Below are positions 1-10,315 of a DNA stretch of 64,000 nt, in pieces. Source of the stretch: Hyphomicrobium denitrificans 1NES1 (lineage in GTDB: Bacteria; Pseudomonadota; Alphaproteobacteria; Rhizobiales; Hyphomicrobiaceae); contig NC_021172.1 of assembly GCF_000230975.2 (NCBI RefSeq), positions 3,348,001-3,412,000 of the forward strand, in the 5' to 3' direction. Numbering within the stretch: position 1 is the stretch's first letter; each line of letters begins with the position of its first letter. The notes under the pieces were generated by a model, which was not told the DNA's origin, did not search any database, and was given only the letters and a program-made list of their open reading frames with translations. Made by a program: the position numbers and the translations under genes.

Positions 1-1
1 C

Positions 2-1288
2 GTCGTGCTGCGCCCCGGCACGACGGACGAGGTTTCGCGCATTCTGGCGCTCGCCAACGACGAAGCGGTCGGCGTCGTTCCGCAGGGCGGCAATACGGGC
101 CTCGTCGGCGGGCAAATCCCGTCGCCCGAAGGCAATCAAATCGTCTTGTCGCTCGCGCGCCTGAAAAAGGTCCGCGATATCGACGCGCCGGGCGGCACGA
201 TGATCGTCGAAGCGGGCGTAACGCTCGCGGAAGCGCAGGCCGCGGCCGAAGGTGCAGGCCGGTTATTTCCGCTCAGCCTCGCATCCGAAGGCAGCGCGAT
301 GATCGGCGGCGCGCTGGCGACGAATGCGGGCGGGACTGCCGTTCTTGCTTACGGGAATGCGCGTAATCTGGCTCTCGGGCTCGAAGCCGTCCTTGCCGAC
401 GGACGCGTCTGGCATGGGCTGCGGCGACTCAAGAAAGACAATACCGGATACGATCTTCGCGATCTGCTGATCGGCTCGGAGGGGACGCTTGGGGTGATCA
501 CGGCCGCGAGCCTCAAGCTCTTTCCCATCCCTGCCGAACGCGAGACGGCGATCGTCGCGCTTGAGTCGCCTGCGGCCGCCTTGAGGCTGTTCCGAATTGC
601 AGAAGCGGACGCAGGTTCGTCGTTGACGGCTTTCGAGCTTTGGGCGCATCGGGCGCAAGAGTTCGCACTCCGCTATATGCCCAACACGCGCGATCCATTT
701 ATCGATGCGCATCCTTGGTATGTCCTGATCGAACTCTCGCATGGTGGGACAGGCACGCAAACTGCGAACGCGCTTGAATCTCTTTTGATGGTCGGACACG
801 CGCAAGGTCTTGTCCGCGATGCGGCGCTCGCGCGATCGCTTCAGCAGGCGCAGGATTTCTGGCGTTTGCGTGAGACCTTTTCCGAAGCGCAGAAGGGCGC
901 TGGCGGCAGCATCAAGCACGACATCTCGGTCCCGATTGCACGCATCCCAGAGTTTTTGGCGCGCGCCGCGGAGGTCGTCGAGCGGATTGCACCCGGCGCG
1001 CGACCCGTCCCGTTCGGACACTTCGGCGACGGCAACCTGCATTATAACGTGAGCCAGCCTGAGGGTGCCGACAAGGCGCAGTTCCTTTCGCTCTGGGAGC
1101 CGATGTCGGATGCGATCTTCGAGCTCGTGTCGGAGCTTGGCGGATCGATCTCGGCCGAGCACGGTATCGGGCAAATGAAGCGCGATGCGTTGCGTCTCTA
1201 CAAATCGCCGGTCGAACTCGACATGATGCGCGCGATCAAACAGGCCCTCGATCCGAAGGGCATTCTGAATCCAGGCAAATTGCTGTAA
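2..1288 (+). CDS. FAD-linked oxidase, D-2-hydroxyglutarate/D-lactate dehydrogenase type (5' end cut off by the window)
   Basis: The product belongs to the FAD_binding_4 plus FAD-oxidase C-terminal family, whose members oxidise D-2-hydroxyacids such as D-2-hydroxyglutarate or D-lactate and pass electrons to a carrier. The visible part holds the FAD pyrophosphate motif PQGGNTGLVGG near residues 26-36 and a GSEGTLGVIT segment. Near the end are GHFGDGNLHYNV and AEHGIGQMKRD, which in this family carry substrate or metal ligands, and then the closing LNPGKLL. About 427 codons are visible while the family is usually near 470, and the frame is open to the first base, so the gene starts upstream. The apparent GTG at position 5 is an internal valine codon. 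The exact substrate cannot be read from the sequence. Confidence 0.88.
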   Translation, partial: VVLRPGTTDEVSRILALANDEAVGVVPQGGNTGLVGGQIPSPEGNQIVLSLARLKKVRDIDAPGGTMIVEAGVTLAEAQAAAEGAGRLFPLSLASEGSAMIGGALATNAGGTAVLAYGNARNLALGLEAVLADGRVWHGLRRLKKDNTGYDLRDLLIGSEGTLGVITAASLKLFPIPAERETAIVALESPAAALRLFRIAEADAGSSLTAFELWAHRAQEFALRYMPNTRDPFIDAHPWYVLIELSHGGTGTQTANALESLLMVGHAQGLVRDAALARSLQQAQDFWRLRETFSEAQKGAGGSIKHDISVPIARIPEFLARAAEVVERIAPGARPVPFGHFGDGNLHYNVSQPEGADKAQFLSLWEPMSDAIFELVSELGGSISAEHGIGQMKRDALRLYKSPVELDMMRAIKQALDPKGILNPGKLL

Positions 1289-1358
1289 GGCGTTGGTGCG
1301 TTAACGGTTCGTTAACCGCGTCGGGGAACGCTGAATTTCCGACAGGAGGGCGCAGCCG

Positions 1359-2327
1359 GTGACTTCACTCGAGGAGATTCTTACGGCGGATGTCGAGCTG
1401 CCGCTTGGCGGCGACCTCAAACATGCAGTCGATGACTGGTTGGCGCATCTTATCAACGAGCGCGGCCAAAGTCCGGCGACGCGCGAAGCCTACGCGCGCG
1501 ATCTCACGCAATTTCTGGCGTTTCTCAAAACGCATCTCGGCCACGCACCATGCCTTGGCGATCTCGGCCGGATCGACGCAAAGACATTCCGCACGTTTCT
1601 TGCGCATCGGCGAAAGGCTGGTGTCGTGTCGCGATCGCTGGCACGGTCTCTATCATCGCTTAGAACATTTTTTCGCTGGCTCGAGCGCGAGGACAAGCTG
1701 CAGAACCGCGCGGTGCTTCAGGTGGCGTTGCCGAAGATCCCGCATTCGGTGCCGAAACCGCTCACCGTCGACGGAGCGGCGGAACTCGTCGCGACGGAAA
1801 CCGATGACCGGGCGGAATGGATCGCGGCGCGCGATACGGCAGTGCTGCTTCTGCTCTATGGCGCCGGCCTGCGCATCAGCGAAGCGCTAAGCCTGACGCC
1901 GAATTCTGCGCCGCTCAATGGCCGCGACGTCATGCACATCACCGGCAAAGGCGGCAAGGAACGCCTTGTTCCGGCGCTCTCCATAATTTCGGATGCAATC
2001 GCAAAATACATGCGGCTCTGCCCATTTCCGCTTTCGGGTGATGGGCCGTTATTTCTCGGGGCGCGCGGCGGACCCCTGTCGCCGCGGCTTATCCAGCTCG
2101 TAATGGAGCGAATGCGGCGCGAGCTTGGTCTGCCGGATACAGCGACGCCGCACGCGCTTCGCCATTCCTTCGCGACGCATCTGCTCTCGGCGGGCGCGGA
2201 TTTACGACAAATTCAGGAGCTTTTGGGCCACGCCTCGCTTTCGACGACACAGGTCTATACTGAAGTCGATCGGGACCGTCTGCTTGCCGTCTACGATCAA
2301 GCGCACCCACGGGCGGCTCGCGGCTAA
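1359..2327 (+). CDS. xerC: Tyrosine recombinase XerC
   Basis: This 322-residue site-specific recombinase acts with XerD at the dif site to resolve chromosome dimers. It has an N-terminal SAM-like core-binding domain (about residues 22-115) and a C-terminal catalytic domain. The catalytic motifs are visible: GAGLRISEALSL with the first arginine, TGKGGKERLVP, HALRHSFATHLL, LLGHASLSTTQVYTEVD with the histidine and the nucleophilic tyrosine near residue 300. The GTG start at 1359 is supported by AGGAGG at 1344-1349. The gene follows the oxidase by 70 bases and precedes the GumN-type gene by 30. No dif site was recognised nearby. XerC is preferred over XerD from length and the HASLSTTQVYTEVD form, which is a judgement rather than proof. 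Confidence 0.9.
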   Translation: MTSLEEILTADVELPLGGDLKHAVDDWLAHLINERGQSPATREAYARDLTQFLAFLKTHLGHAPCLGDLGRIDAKTFRTFLAHRRKAGVVSRSLARSLSSLRTFFRWLEREDKLQNRAVLQVALPKIPHSVPKPLTVDGAAELVATETDDRAEWIAARDTAVLLLLYGAGLRISEALSLTPNSAPLNGRDVMHITGKGGKERLVPALSIISDAIAKYMRLCPFPLSGDGPLFLGARGGPLSPRLIQLVMERMRRELGLPDTATPHALRHSFATHLLSAGADLRQIQELLGHASLSTTQVYTEVDRDRLLAVYDQAHPRAARG

Positions 2328-2357
2328 CCGTTCAACGTCTAGCAGTCCGAGCTTCGC

Positions 2358-3374
2358 ATGATTTCAAGGCTTCGAACCTTTTTCTGCGCGTGTGCCACCG
2401 TTCTTATCGCGACGTGCCTGCCCGCGATGGCGGACGACACGCCTCAGCGCTGCCATGGCGCCGATATGCTGGCGGAGCTGCAGACCCGTTCACCGGACGT
2501 CTACAAGACGGTGATGGACGAAAGCCGCCGGACGACCAATACCGAAGCCGTACTTTGGAAGATCGAGAACCCCGGCGTCGCGCCGTCTTATCTTCTGGGT
2601 ACGATGCATCTTTCCGATCCGCGCATTTCGCAATTATCGACGCAGGAAAAGGAGATCATTGCGCATTCGAAGTCGGTCGCACTCGAAGTTGCCGACCTTT
2701 CCGAAAAAGCTGTCGGCGATGCTATGGCGAAAGCCGGCCACCTTCTCGTCTATACCGATGGCCGGACACTGAACGGGCAATTGTCCGGAGACGAATTCAA
2801 GATCGTTCAGCGCGTCGTCAAACAGGCCGGTATGCCCGAAAACGCATCGAGCGTTTTGAAGCCCTGGCTCATCAGCATGCTGCTTGCGACATCCGATTGC
2901 GAGCGCAAGCAGGTGGCGTCCGGTGCCAAGGTTCTCGACCTGCAAGTTGCGCAGGAAGCGCAAAAGAACGGCTTGGCCGTCAAGGGCCTCGAGACCATCG
3001 AACAACAATTGGAGGCTCTGGCTTCGATTGCCGACGATCAGCAGATCGACATGCTGAAAGTCGGCCTCAAGTATGCCGACCGCAGCGACGATCTGATGGA
3101 AACGATCATTCAGATGTATCTGAAGCGGGAGATCGGCGCAGCGATGCCGTTTCAACTCGCGCTCGCGGCCGAATCCGGAGTTCCAGCGTCGGCTTTCAGC
3201 GGTTTCAAGAAAGCGCTTCTCGCCGACCGCAACGTCAGAATGCGCGACGGGGCCGAACCACTGCTTCAGGACGGCAACGCCTTCATCGCCGTTGGTGCGC
3301 TGCACCTTGTCGGGCCGACCGGGCTCGTCGCGTTGCTCAGAGAGCACGGCTACATCGTTACGGCGGTGGAATAG
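2358..3374 (+). CDS. TraB/GumN family protein, exported
   Basis: The 338-residue product starts with a signal peptide (MISRLRTFFCACATVLIATC then a cleavage region around PAMA/DD), so it should be periplasmic or lipoprotein-like. The family hallmarks are YLLGTMHLSDPR near residues 78-89, with the GTMH motif, and FIAVGALHLVGPTG near residues 308-321. TraB/GumN proteins are predicted metal-dependent hydrolases related to the Tiki proteases. The cellular role in bacteria is not established. It follows xerC closely and converges on lpdA, separated by a palindromic element. Confidence 0.85.
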   Translation: MISRLRTFFCACATVLIATCLPAMADDTPQRCHGADMLAELQTRSPDVYKTVMDESRRTTNTEAVLWKIENPGVAPSYLLGTMHLSDPRISQLSTQEKEIIAHSKSVALEVADLSEKAVGDAMAKAGHLLVYTDGRTLNGQLSGDEFKIVQRVVKQAGMPENASSVLKPWLISMLLATSDCERKQVASGAKVLDLQVAQEAQKNGLAVKGLETIEQQLEALASIADDQQIDMLKVGLKYADRSDDLMETIIQMYLKREIGAAMPFQLALAAESGVPASAFSGFKKALLADRNVRMRDGAEPLLQDGNAFIAVGALHLVGPTGLVALLREHGYIVTAVE

Positions 3375-3382
3375 CCTTTTGA

Positions 3383-3403
3383 TGGCCGGGTTGACCCCGG
3401 CCA
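3383..3403. terminator. GC-rich palindrome between convergent genes (possible bidirectional terminator, repeat family)
   Basis: TGGCCGGG at 3383-3390 pairs with CCCGGCCA at 3396-3403 across a short loop, in the 40-base gap between convergent GumN and lpdA genes. There is no clear T-run on either side. A related arm pair (ATGGCCGGG/CCCGGCCAT) occurs at 34664-34686, again between convergent genes, so this looks like a dispersed palindromic repeat that may end transcription from both sides. Confidence 0.55.
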
Positions 3404-3414
3404 CCGCAAAGGTT

Positions 3415-4827
3415 TCAGAAGTGGATCGCGCGTTTGCCGACTGCGAGGGCCGCTTCCTTGACGGCTTCGGTCAACGTCGGATGCGCGTGACAGGTCCGGG
3501 CGAGGTCTTCCGCCGAGCCGCCGAACTCCATCAGCACGCAGGCTTCCGCAATAATCTCTCCGGCGTTGGCGCCGATGATATGGACGCCCAGCACACGATC
3601 CGTCGCCGCGTCGGCGAGGATTTTGACGAAGCCGTCCGTCATGCGGATCGACTTCGCACGACCGTTGGCCGTGAACGGAAACTTGCCGACGTTGTATGCG
3701 ATGCCGGCAGCTTTCAGCTCTTCTTCAGATTTGCCGACGCTCGCAACCTCCGGCGATGTGTAGATGACGTTCGGGATGACGTCGTAATTCACATGACCGG
3801 CTTGGCCAGCGATAATTTCGGCGACGGCAACGCCTTCATCTTCGGCTTTGTGCGCCAGCATCGGGCCCGCGATCACATCGCCGATTGCGAAGATGCCCGA
3901 TGCGCTCGTCTGGAAATGGCCGTCGACCAGGACGCGCTTTTTCGCATCGAGCGCCACGCCGGCCTCGGCAAGACCGAGGCCCTCAGTGTAAGGCACACGC
4001 CCCACCGCAACGAGCACGACATCGGCTTCGATGGCCTCGGCCACGCCTCCTGCCGCCGATTCGATATCGATGCCGAGCGGTTTGCCTGGACTTTCGGGCT
4101 TGGAAACACCCGTAACCTTACTTGCGAGCCGAAATGCGATGCCCTGCTTTTCGAGAAGACGCTGGAACGAGCGGGCGATCTCCTTGTCAATTCCCGGCAG
4201 GATGCGGTCAAAAAACTCGACGACCAGCACGTCGGCGCCGAGGCGGCGCCAGACGGAGCCCAGCTCAAGGCCGATGACACCAGCACCGATCACAAGCAGC
4301 TTGCGAGGAACGGATGCAAGCTCCAGAGCGCCGGTCGATGATACGACACGCTTCTCGTCGATCTCGATGCCGGGCAGACGCGCAACATCCGAGCCCGTCG
4401 CGATCACGATCGACTTTGCTTCCAGCGTCTGCGTCTCGCCTCCCGGCAAGGTTACGGCAACCTGACCGCTTTTCAAGACGCGGCCGGTTCCGAAGTAGCT
4501 GTCGATTTTATTCTTCTTCAGAAGATAGGCGACGCCTTCGACGTTGCCTTTGACGCCTTCGCGCTTGAAAGCTTGCATCTTCGGCAGATCGAGAACCGGC
4601 GACGCGTCGATGCCCATCGCGCCGAACGCATGCTTGGCCTCATCATAGGCGTGCGATGCGTGCAGCAGAGCCTTCGACGGGATGCAGCCGACGTTCAAAC
4701 ATGTGCCGCCATGCGTGCCGCGCTTTTCGACAACGGCGACTTTCATGCCAAGCTGGGCGGCGCGGATGGCACAGACATAGCCGCCGGGCCCTGTGCCGAT
4801 AACGATCAGGTCATAGGATGCTGTCAT
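3415..4827 (-). CDS. lpdA: Dihydrolipoyl dehydrogenase (E3)
   Basis: The 470-residue flavoprotein reoxidises lipoamide for 2-oxoacid dehydrogenase complexes and makes NADH. The N-terminal [13 protein letters not shown] motif is at residues 11-20. The redox pair is in [17 protein letters not shown] (Cys43 and Cys48). An NAD-binding [13 protein letters not shown] segment lies mid-protein, and the C-terminal HPTLTEAV motif carries the base histidine of the partner subunit. The ATG at 4827 has GGAG nine bases upstream. It sits only 3 bases after odhB, at the end of the mdh-sucCDAB-lpdA run, so it is most likely the E3 of the 2-oxoglutarate complex, possibly shared with others. Confidence 0.96.
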   Translation of the reverse strand: MTASYDLIVIGTGPGGYVCAIRAAQLGMKVAVVEKRGTHGGTCLNVGCIPSKALLHASHAYDEAKHAFGAMGIDASPVLDLPKMQAFKREGVKGNVEGVAYLLKKNKIDSYFGTGRVLKSGQVAVTLPGGETQTLEAKSIVIATGSDVARLPGIEIDEKRVVSSTGALELASVPRKLLVIGAGVIGLELGSVWRRLGADVLVVEFFDRILPGIDKEIARSFQRLLEKQGIAFRLASKVTGVSKPESPGKPLGIDIESAAGGVAEAIEADVVLVAVGRVPYTEGLGLAEAGVALDAKKRVLVDGHFQTSASGIFAIGDVIAGPMLAHKAEDEGVAVAEIIAGQAGHVNYDVIPNVIYTSPEVASVGKSEEELKAAGIAYNVGKFPFTANGRAKSIRMTDGFVKILADAATDRVLGVHIIGANAGEIIAEACVLMEFGGSAEDLARTCHAHPTLTEAVKEAALAVGKRAIHF

Positions 4828-4830
4828 TCT

Positions 4831-6159
4831 TCAGAGCTCCAGGACGAAGCGCTGCGGATCTTCGAGGCATTCCTTGACGCGGACAAGGAAAGTGACGGCC
4901 TCTTTGCCGTCGACGATGCGGTGATCGTAGGAAAGTGCGAGGTACATCATCGGACGCGCCACGATCTGGCCGCCGCGAACGACCGGACGCTCCTCGATGC
5001 GGTGCATGCCCAGAATACCGGACTGCGGTGCGTTCAAGATCGGCGTCGACATCAGCGACCCGTAGACACCGCCGTTCGAGATCGTAAACGTGCCACCCTG
5101 CATGTCCTCAATCGACAGTTTTCCGTCGCGGGCGCGTTTGCCGAATTCGGCGATCTTCTGCTCGATCTCGGCAAGGCTCAGCCGGTCGGCTTCGCGCACG
5201 ACAGGTACGACAAGCCCTTTCTCCGTCCCGACCGCAACGCCGATGTGATAGTAGTTCTTATAGATGATGTCGTCATGATCGATCTCGGCGTTAACGGAAG
5301 GCACGTCGCGAAGGGCCTGGATACAGGCTTTGACGAACAGGCCCATGAAGCCAAGCTTCACGCCGTGTCGTTTCTCAAAAACATCCTTGTATTGCGCGCG
5401 CAGCGCCATGATGGCGCTCATGTCGACGTCGTTGAACGTCGTCAACATCGCAGCGGCGTTCTGCGCCTCTTTCAGGCGGCGCGCGATGGTTTGACGGAGT
5501 TTCGACATCCTGACGCGCTCTTCACGCGTCGCGTCGTTGGCGGGAGAGGGGAGGCGCACATCGCGCATGACGACCGTGGCCTGCGCTTCCGGAATCGCAA
5601 TCGCATTGGGCGGGATTGCTGCGCTCGGTGTTTCGCGGAGAGGTGGGGGCGGGGCCGCAGGTCGCGCCGCCGCGGCAGCAACGGCGTTGATGACGTCTTC
5701 CTTCAAGATTTGCCCGCGGCGGCCGGTGCCGTGAACGTCGGACGCCTCCAGCCCGGCTTCCGTCAGCGCCTTAAGCGCCGCCGGCGGCGGTGGAGGCGCG
5801 CCCGCGTTCGCGCCACCTTCCTGGGCTCTCGTTACCTGCTCTGGCTTTGGCTGAGACGGAGGGGGTGGTGGAGGTGCGGCAGCCTTTGCTGCACCTGACG
5901 TGGCTGCTGACGCATTCGCCGCGCCATCCTTCAACGCCGCGAGCAGCGATCCGACCGCGACCGTCGAACCCGGCTTGACCAGAATGTCGCCCAGCACGCC
6001 CGCGGCGGGGGCGGGAACTTCGACCGTCACTTTGTCGGTTTCAAGCTCGACCAGAGGCTCGTCGGCATTCACGGCCTCGCCCGGCTGCTTGAACCACTTG
6101 CCAACGGTCGCCTCCGTGACGCTTTCCCCAAGCGCGGGAACGCGAATCTCAATCGACAT
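4831..6159 (-). CDS. odhB: Dihydrolipoyllysine-residue succinyltransferase, E2 of 2-oxoglutarate dehydrogenase
   Basis: The 442-residue E2 subunit transfers the succinyl group from lipoyl-lysine to CoA. It begins with one lipoyl domain ([16 protein letters not shown], with the lipoylated lysine in [11 protein letters not shown]). A proline/alanine-rich hinge with repeated PPPPP runs follows, then an E3-binding domain ([19 protein letters not shown]). The C-terminal acyltransferase domain has the catalytic [11 protein letters not shown] near the end. The frame is open a little further upstream, but the ATG at 6159 has GAGGG just before it and gives the standard [13 protein letters not shown] start. 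It lies in one operon between odhA and lpdA. Confidence 0.95.
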   Translation of the reverse strand: MSIEIRVPALGESVTEATVGKWFKQPGEAVNADEPLVELETDKVTVEVPAPAAGVLGDILVKPGSTVAVGSLLAALKDGAANASAATSGAAKAAAPPPPPPSQPKPEQVTRAQEGGANAGAPPPPPAALKALTEAGLEASDVHGTGRRGQILKEDVINAVAAAAARPAAPPPPLRETPSAAIPPNAIAIPEAQATVVMRDVRLPSPANDATREERVRMSKLRQTIARRLKEAQNAAAMLTTFNDVDMSAIMALRAQYKDVFEKRHGVKLGFMGLFVKACIQALRDVPSVNAEIDHDDIIYKNYYHIGVAVGTEKGLVVPVVREADRLSLAEIEQKIAEFGKRARDGKLSIEDMQGGTFTISNGGVYGSLMSTPILNAPQSGILGMHRIEERPVVRGGQIVARPMMYLALSYDHRIVDGKEAVTFLVRVKECLEDPQRFVLEL

Positions 6160-6231
6160 ATGAGCCCTCACACCATTGCTTGTGATCGGCGACTCCCCTT
6201 CACGGAGCCGGCCGCCGATCGCGGTTGCTTA

Positions 6232-9192
6232 TTATGTTCCGAGCGCGTCGGCGACGAGCGCGGTCTGTTCTTTGACATGCTGCGAAAGCAGTCCGGTCGC
6301 AGTCGATGCGGACGCCGGCCGCCCAGCATAACGCGGGCGGCGGTGAATATACCCCAAATGGGTCAGTACCCATTCGATATTCGCATCCATGAAGTACCAA
6401 GCGCCCATGTTTTTAGGCTCTTCCTGGCACCAGACAATTTCGGCAAATTTAAAACGACCGAGTTCCTGGATCAGGGCGCGCGCCGGGAACGGATAAAGCT
6501 GCTCGACACGGAGCAGATAAACATCGTCGCGCCCTTGAGCGTCGCGGGCATCGAGAAGATCGTAATAGACTTTGCCAGAGCAGACTACGACGCGCTTGAT
6601 TTCGTCGTCGGGCCGGAGTTTGACGGCGGAAACGCCCCGTTCCGCGTCATCCCACAACAGACGATGGAAGCTCGTTCCAGAGCCAAACTCGTCGATCTTC
6701 GACGTGACGCGTTTGTGCCGGAGCAGCGACTTCGGCGTCATCAAAATCAGCGGCTTGCGGAAGTTCCGATGCAACTGGCGACGGAGAATATGAAAATAGT
6801 TGGCGGGCGTCGTGCAGTTTGCGACCTGCCAATTGTCTTCGGCGCAGAGTTGCAGGAAGCGTTCAAGCCGCGCGGAGGAATGTTCCGGGCCCTGGCCTTC
6901 GTAACCATGCGGCAGAAGACAGACGAGGCCCGACATGCGCAACCATTTGCGCTCGGCGGAGGAGACGAACTGGTCGAATACGACCTGGGCGCCGTTAGCG
7001 AAGTCGCCAAACTGGGCTTCCCACAGCGTCAGTGCATTGGGCTCGGCCAGCGAGTAGCCGTATTCAAAGCCGAGCACGGCTTCTTCCGACAGCATCGAAT
7101 TGACGATCTCAAAGCTTGCCTGATTGGGAGCCAAATGCTTGAGCGGCGCAAAGCGGCGATCCGTTTCCTGGTCCACAAACACGGCGTGACGTTGTGAGAA
7201 CGTTCCGCGTTCGCAGTCCTGGCCCGAAAGCCTGACGCGGAACCGCTCCATCAACAGTGACGCGAACGCGAGGTGCTCACCCATCGCCCAATCGATCCCG
7301 ACCCCGGCCTCGGTCATGTTGCGGCGGCGTTCAAGAAGCTTGGCGATCGTCTTATGGATGTGGAAATCGTTGGGGATCGAGGTCAGGCGGCGGCCAAGAT
7401 CCTTCAGCGTCTCAACGGGAATTCCGGTATTGCCGCGCCAGTCGTCGCTATCGGGGCGTGTAATGCCCGACCAACGGCCGTCGAGCCAATCCGCCTTGTT
7501 CGGTTTGTAGCCGTCCGAGACCGCGAACTCTTTGTCAAGATTGGTGCGCACCGACGCTTTCATCTCATCGAATTCAGCGGTTGTGAGAACGCCTTCGTCA
7601 ATGAGCGATCGTGAATAGCTTTCGACGATGGTCGGATGCGCCTTGATCTGCTTGTACATCGCCGGCTGCGTGAACATCGGCTCGTCCGTCTCGTTGTGAC
7701 CGTGACGGCGATAGCAGAACATGTCGATGACGACGGGCTTCTGGAAGCGCTGGCGGAACTCGGTTGCGATCTTCGCGACGTGGACGACGGCTTCCGGACT
7801 GTCGCCGTTGACGTGGAAAATCGGGGCTTCGATCATCAAGGCGACGTCGGAGCAATACGGCGACGAGCGCGAATGGTGCGGGGCCGTCGTAAACCCGATC
7901 TGGTTGTTGATGATGAAGTGGAGCGAGCCGCCTGTGCGGTGACCGCGCAGTCCCGAGAGTCCGAAACATTCCGCGACGACGCCCTGGCCCGCAAAGGCTG
8001 CGTCACCGTGAATGAGGAGCGGCAGGACCGGGGTCCGGTCGCCGCCTGAACATCCCTGCTGATCCTGCTTCGCCCGCACTTTTCCGAGCACGACGGGATC
8101 GACGATCTCAAGGTGCGACGGGTTAGCCGTCAGCGAAAGATGCACGCTGTTGCCGTCGAACATGCGATCCGACGATGCGCCGAGGTGATATTTGACGTCG
8201 CCGGAGCCTTCGACATCGTCAGGCTTGAACGAACCGCCCTTGAACTCCTTGAAGATCGCGCGGAGCGGCTTCGCCATGACGTTGGCGAGCACATTGAGGC
8301 GGCCGCGGTGAGCCATGCCCAGCGCGATCTCCCGGACGCCCAAATGACCGCCGCGTTTGATGATCTGCTCGAGCGCCGGGATCATCGCCTCTGCGCCTTC
8401 GAGGCCAAAACGCTTGGTACCGGTGTATTTCAGATCGCAGAACTTCTCGAAGGTCTCGGCTTCGATGAGCTTCCTCAGAATCGCTTTGCGGCCCTCGAGC
8501 GTGAAACTGATGTCCTTTTCCAGCCCCTCGATCCGTTCCTGAATCCAGCTCTTTTGCGCCGGATCGGTGATGTGCATGAACTGGAAGCCGATCTGGCGGC
8601 AATACGTGCGCCGCAGGATCGTCAGCATCTGGCGCATCGTCGCCGTTTCGAGGCCCATGACACGATCGATGAAAATCGGCCGGTCGAGATCGCCTTCGGT
8701 GAACCCATACGTCTCGGGCAACAGCTCGCGGTGAACCCGGCGATCGGCAAGACCGAGCGGATCGAGGTCGGCGGCGAGATGGCCGATGACGCGATAGGCG
8801 CGGATCAGCATCAGGGCGCGGATCGAATCCTGCGTCGCGCGGAGCGATGCCGCCGGCGTCATCTCGAAGCCTGCGATCTGTGCGCGTCTCTCGATCTTAT
8901 CGCGGATGGTGCGCTCGGTTTCGCCGTAGTCGCCCGTCAAAGCGGCGACAAGATCGCGTTCGGTGCCGGTCTCAGTCAGCAGCGCTTCAAGCGGTGGCGC
9001 CCAGGCGGGGCCGCCGGTTACGGGCTGCGTCGCGGCCGGCTCCTTAATGCTGTCGAAGAACCGTCGCCATTCGTCGCTGACGGCGCCAGGATTGCGCTCG
9101 TATTCGGCCTGCATATCCTCGATGTAGGGTGCATTGGCAACGCTCAGGAACGAGGTGCGAAGGAACGCTTCGTTCTGGCCATTTCGTGACAT
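6232..9192 (-). CDS. odhA: 2-oxoglutarate dehydrogenase E1 component
   Basis: The 986-residue thiamine diphosphate enzyme decarboxylates 2-oxoglutarate and succinylates the E2 lipoyl group. Recognisable parts are the N-terminal segment SFLSVANAPYIEDMQAEYERNP, the AHRGRLNVLANV region, HGDAAFAGQGVVAECFG and FHVNGDSPEAVVHV for diphosphate and metal binding, and the C-terminal VWCQEEPKNMGAWYFM. The frame stays open 33 codons further upstream, but ATG at 9192 has AAGGACG before it and matches the family start MSRNGQNEAFL. It belongs to the sucC-sucD-odhA-odhB-lpdA run. Confidence 0.96.
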   Translation of the reverse strand: MSRNGQNEAFLRTSFLSVANAPYIEDMQAEYERNPGAVSDEWRRFFDSIKEPAATQPVTGGPAWAPPLEALLTETGTERDLVAALTGDYGETERTIRDKIERRAQIAGFEMTPAASLRATQDSIRALMLIRAYRVIGHLAADLDPLGLADRRVHRELLPETYGFTEGDLDRPIFIDRVMGLETATMRQMLTILRRTYCRQIGFQFMHITDPAQKSWIQERIEGLEKDISFTLEGRKAILRKLIEAETFEKFCDLKYTGTKRFGLEGAEAMIPALEQIIKRGGHLGVREIALGMAHRGRLNVLANVMAKPLRAIFKEFKGGSFKPDDVEGSGDVKYHLGASSDRMFDGNSVHLSLTANPSHLEIVDPVVLGKVRAKQDQQGCSGGDRTPVLPLLIHGDAAFAGQGVVAECFGLSGLRGHRTGGSLHFIINNQIGFTTAPHHSRSSPYCSDVALMIEAPIFHVNGDSPEAVVHVAKIATEFRQRFQKPVVIDMFCYRRHGHNETDEPMFTQPAMYKQIKAHPTIVESYSRSLIDEGVLTTAEFDEMKASVRTNLDKEFAVSDGYKPNKADWLDGRWSGITRPDSDDWRGNTGIPVETLKDLGRRLTSIPNDFHIHKTIAKLLERRRNMTEAGVGIDWAMGEHLAFASLLMERFRVRLSGQDCERGTFSQRHAVFVDQETDRRFAPLKHLAPNQASFEIVNSMLSEEAVLGFEYGYSLAEPNALTLWEAQFGDFANGAQVVFDQFVSSAERKWLRMSGLVCLLPHGYEGQGPEHSSARLERFLQLCAEDNWQVANCTTPANYFHILRRQLHRNFRKPLILMTPKSLLRHKRVTSKIDEFGSGTSFHRLLWDDAERGVSAVKLRPDDEIKRVVVCSGKVYYDLLDARDAQGRDDVYLLRVEQLYPFPARALIQELGRFKFAEIVWCQEEPKNMGAWYFMDANIEWVLTHLGYIHRRPRYAGRPASASTATGLLSQHVKEQTALVADALGT

Positions 9193-9306
9193 CTGCTTCG
9201 TCCTTTTCAGGCTCGGGAGGTGCCTATCGAGGGCTCCGGATAACGCACGCTGGCGAGATCGGAAAAAAACGCCGCCGATCGTTTCGGCCAAGTCCTCAGT
9301 GAATTC

Positions 9307-10206
9307 TTACGCTCTCAAGATTTCAACGAGTGTCCGCCCGAGAGCGGCAGGATTTGGCGATATCGCTATCCCTGCTGCCTTCATCGCAGCAAGCTTGTCC
9401 TCTGCCTTGCCCTTACCGCCGGAAATGATTGCTCCCGCGTGCCCCATACGCCTTCCGGGCGGCGCGGTGACACCGGCGATAAAACCGACCATCGGCTTCT
9501 TCCGGCCTTTGCGAGCTTCACGCGTCAGAAACTCCGCAGCATCTTCCTCGGCCGAACCGCCGATTTCGCCGATCATGATGATCGATTGTGTTTCCTTGTC
9601 GGACAGGAAGAGGTCGAGAACGTCGATGAACTCGGTGCCCTTGACTGGGTCGCCGCCGATGCCGACAGCGGTCGTCTGGCCAAGACCGACATCCGTCGTT
9701 TGCTTCACTGCCTCATATGTGAGGGTTCCGGAGCGAGATACAATGCCGACGCTGCCGTGCTTGAAGATGTTTCCCGGCATGATGCCGATCTTGCATTGAT
9801 CGGGCGTCAGGAGGCCCGGACAATTCGGTCCGACGAGCCGAGATTTCGACCCATCGAGGGCGCGCTTGACCCGCACCATGTCCATCACCGGAATGCCCTC
9901 GGTGATGCAGACGATCAGCGGAACTTCCGCGTCGATCGCTTCCAGGATCGCGTCGGCGGCAAACGGCGGGGGTACGTAAATTGACGACGCGGTGGCGCCC
10001 GTCTTGGCGACGGCCTCTCCCACGCTCTCGAAGAGCGGGACGTCGGCGAGCTCGGCATCGCGATGCTTGGTGCCCCCTTTGCCGGGCGTTACGCCGCCGA
10101 CGATCTTCGTTCCATAGGCCCGCGCCTGCTTAGTGTGAAACGTCCCTTGGCTGCCTGTTATGCCCTGGCAGATGACCTTCGTCGCCTTGTCGACCAGAAT
10201 TGACAT
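9307..10206 (-). CDS. sucD: Succinate-CoA ligase, ADP/GDP-forming, alpha subunit
   Basis: The 299-residue alpha subunit carries the phosphohistidine and CoA-binding site of succinyl-CoA synthetase. Visible motifs are the N-terminal [14 protein letters not shown]oA-binding segment, [33 protein letters not shown], and the active-site [17 protein letters not shown] with the phosphorylated histidine. I chose ATG at 10206, which gives [11 protein letters not shown] and has GGGGACGGA just upstream. The open frame extends 15 codons more without family similarity. It follows sucC after a 109-base gap. Confidence 0.95.
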   Translation of the reverse strand: MSILVDKATKVICQGITGSQGTFHTKQARAYGTKIVGGVTPGKGGTKHRDAELADVPLFESVGEAVAKTGATASSIYVPPPFAADAILEAIDAEVPLIVCITEGIPVMDMVRVKRALDGSKSRLVGPNCPGLLTPDQCKIGIMPGNIFKHGSVGIVSRSGTLTYEAVKQTTDVGLGQTTAVGIGGDPVKGTEFIDVLDLFLSDKETQSIIMIGEIGGSAEEDAAEFLTREARKGRKKPMVGFIAGVTAPPGRRMGHAGAIISGGKGKAEDKLAAMKAAGIAISPNPAALGRTLVEILRA

Positions 10207-10315
10207 TCCGTCCCCGCATTGACCGCACTTCACGGCGGGAATGTCGCTCAACTTTTGCGGTGCAGCAAGACCAACTATCGTTCAAATGCGGATATTTCGG
10301 CGATTCGAACGCTCG

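Noticed and set aside
263..1174. 303-codon minus-strand open frame at the left edge
   Set aside because: It is antisense to the FAD oxidase, which has clear motifs in the other frame.
5640..5880. Repeated GCC/GCG-rich bases
   Set aside because: They encode the alanine/proline hinge of odhB and are not an independent repeat array.
4573..5898. 441-codon plus-strand open frame opposite lpdA and odhB
   Set aside because: Mirror of conserved genes; no domain and no ribosome site.
8113..9189. 358-codon plus-strand open frame opposite odhA, and another at 6160-7197
   Set aside because: Both are shadows of the conserved E1 gene with the typical Arg/Ala/Gly composition.
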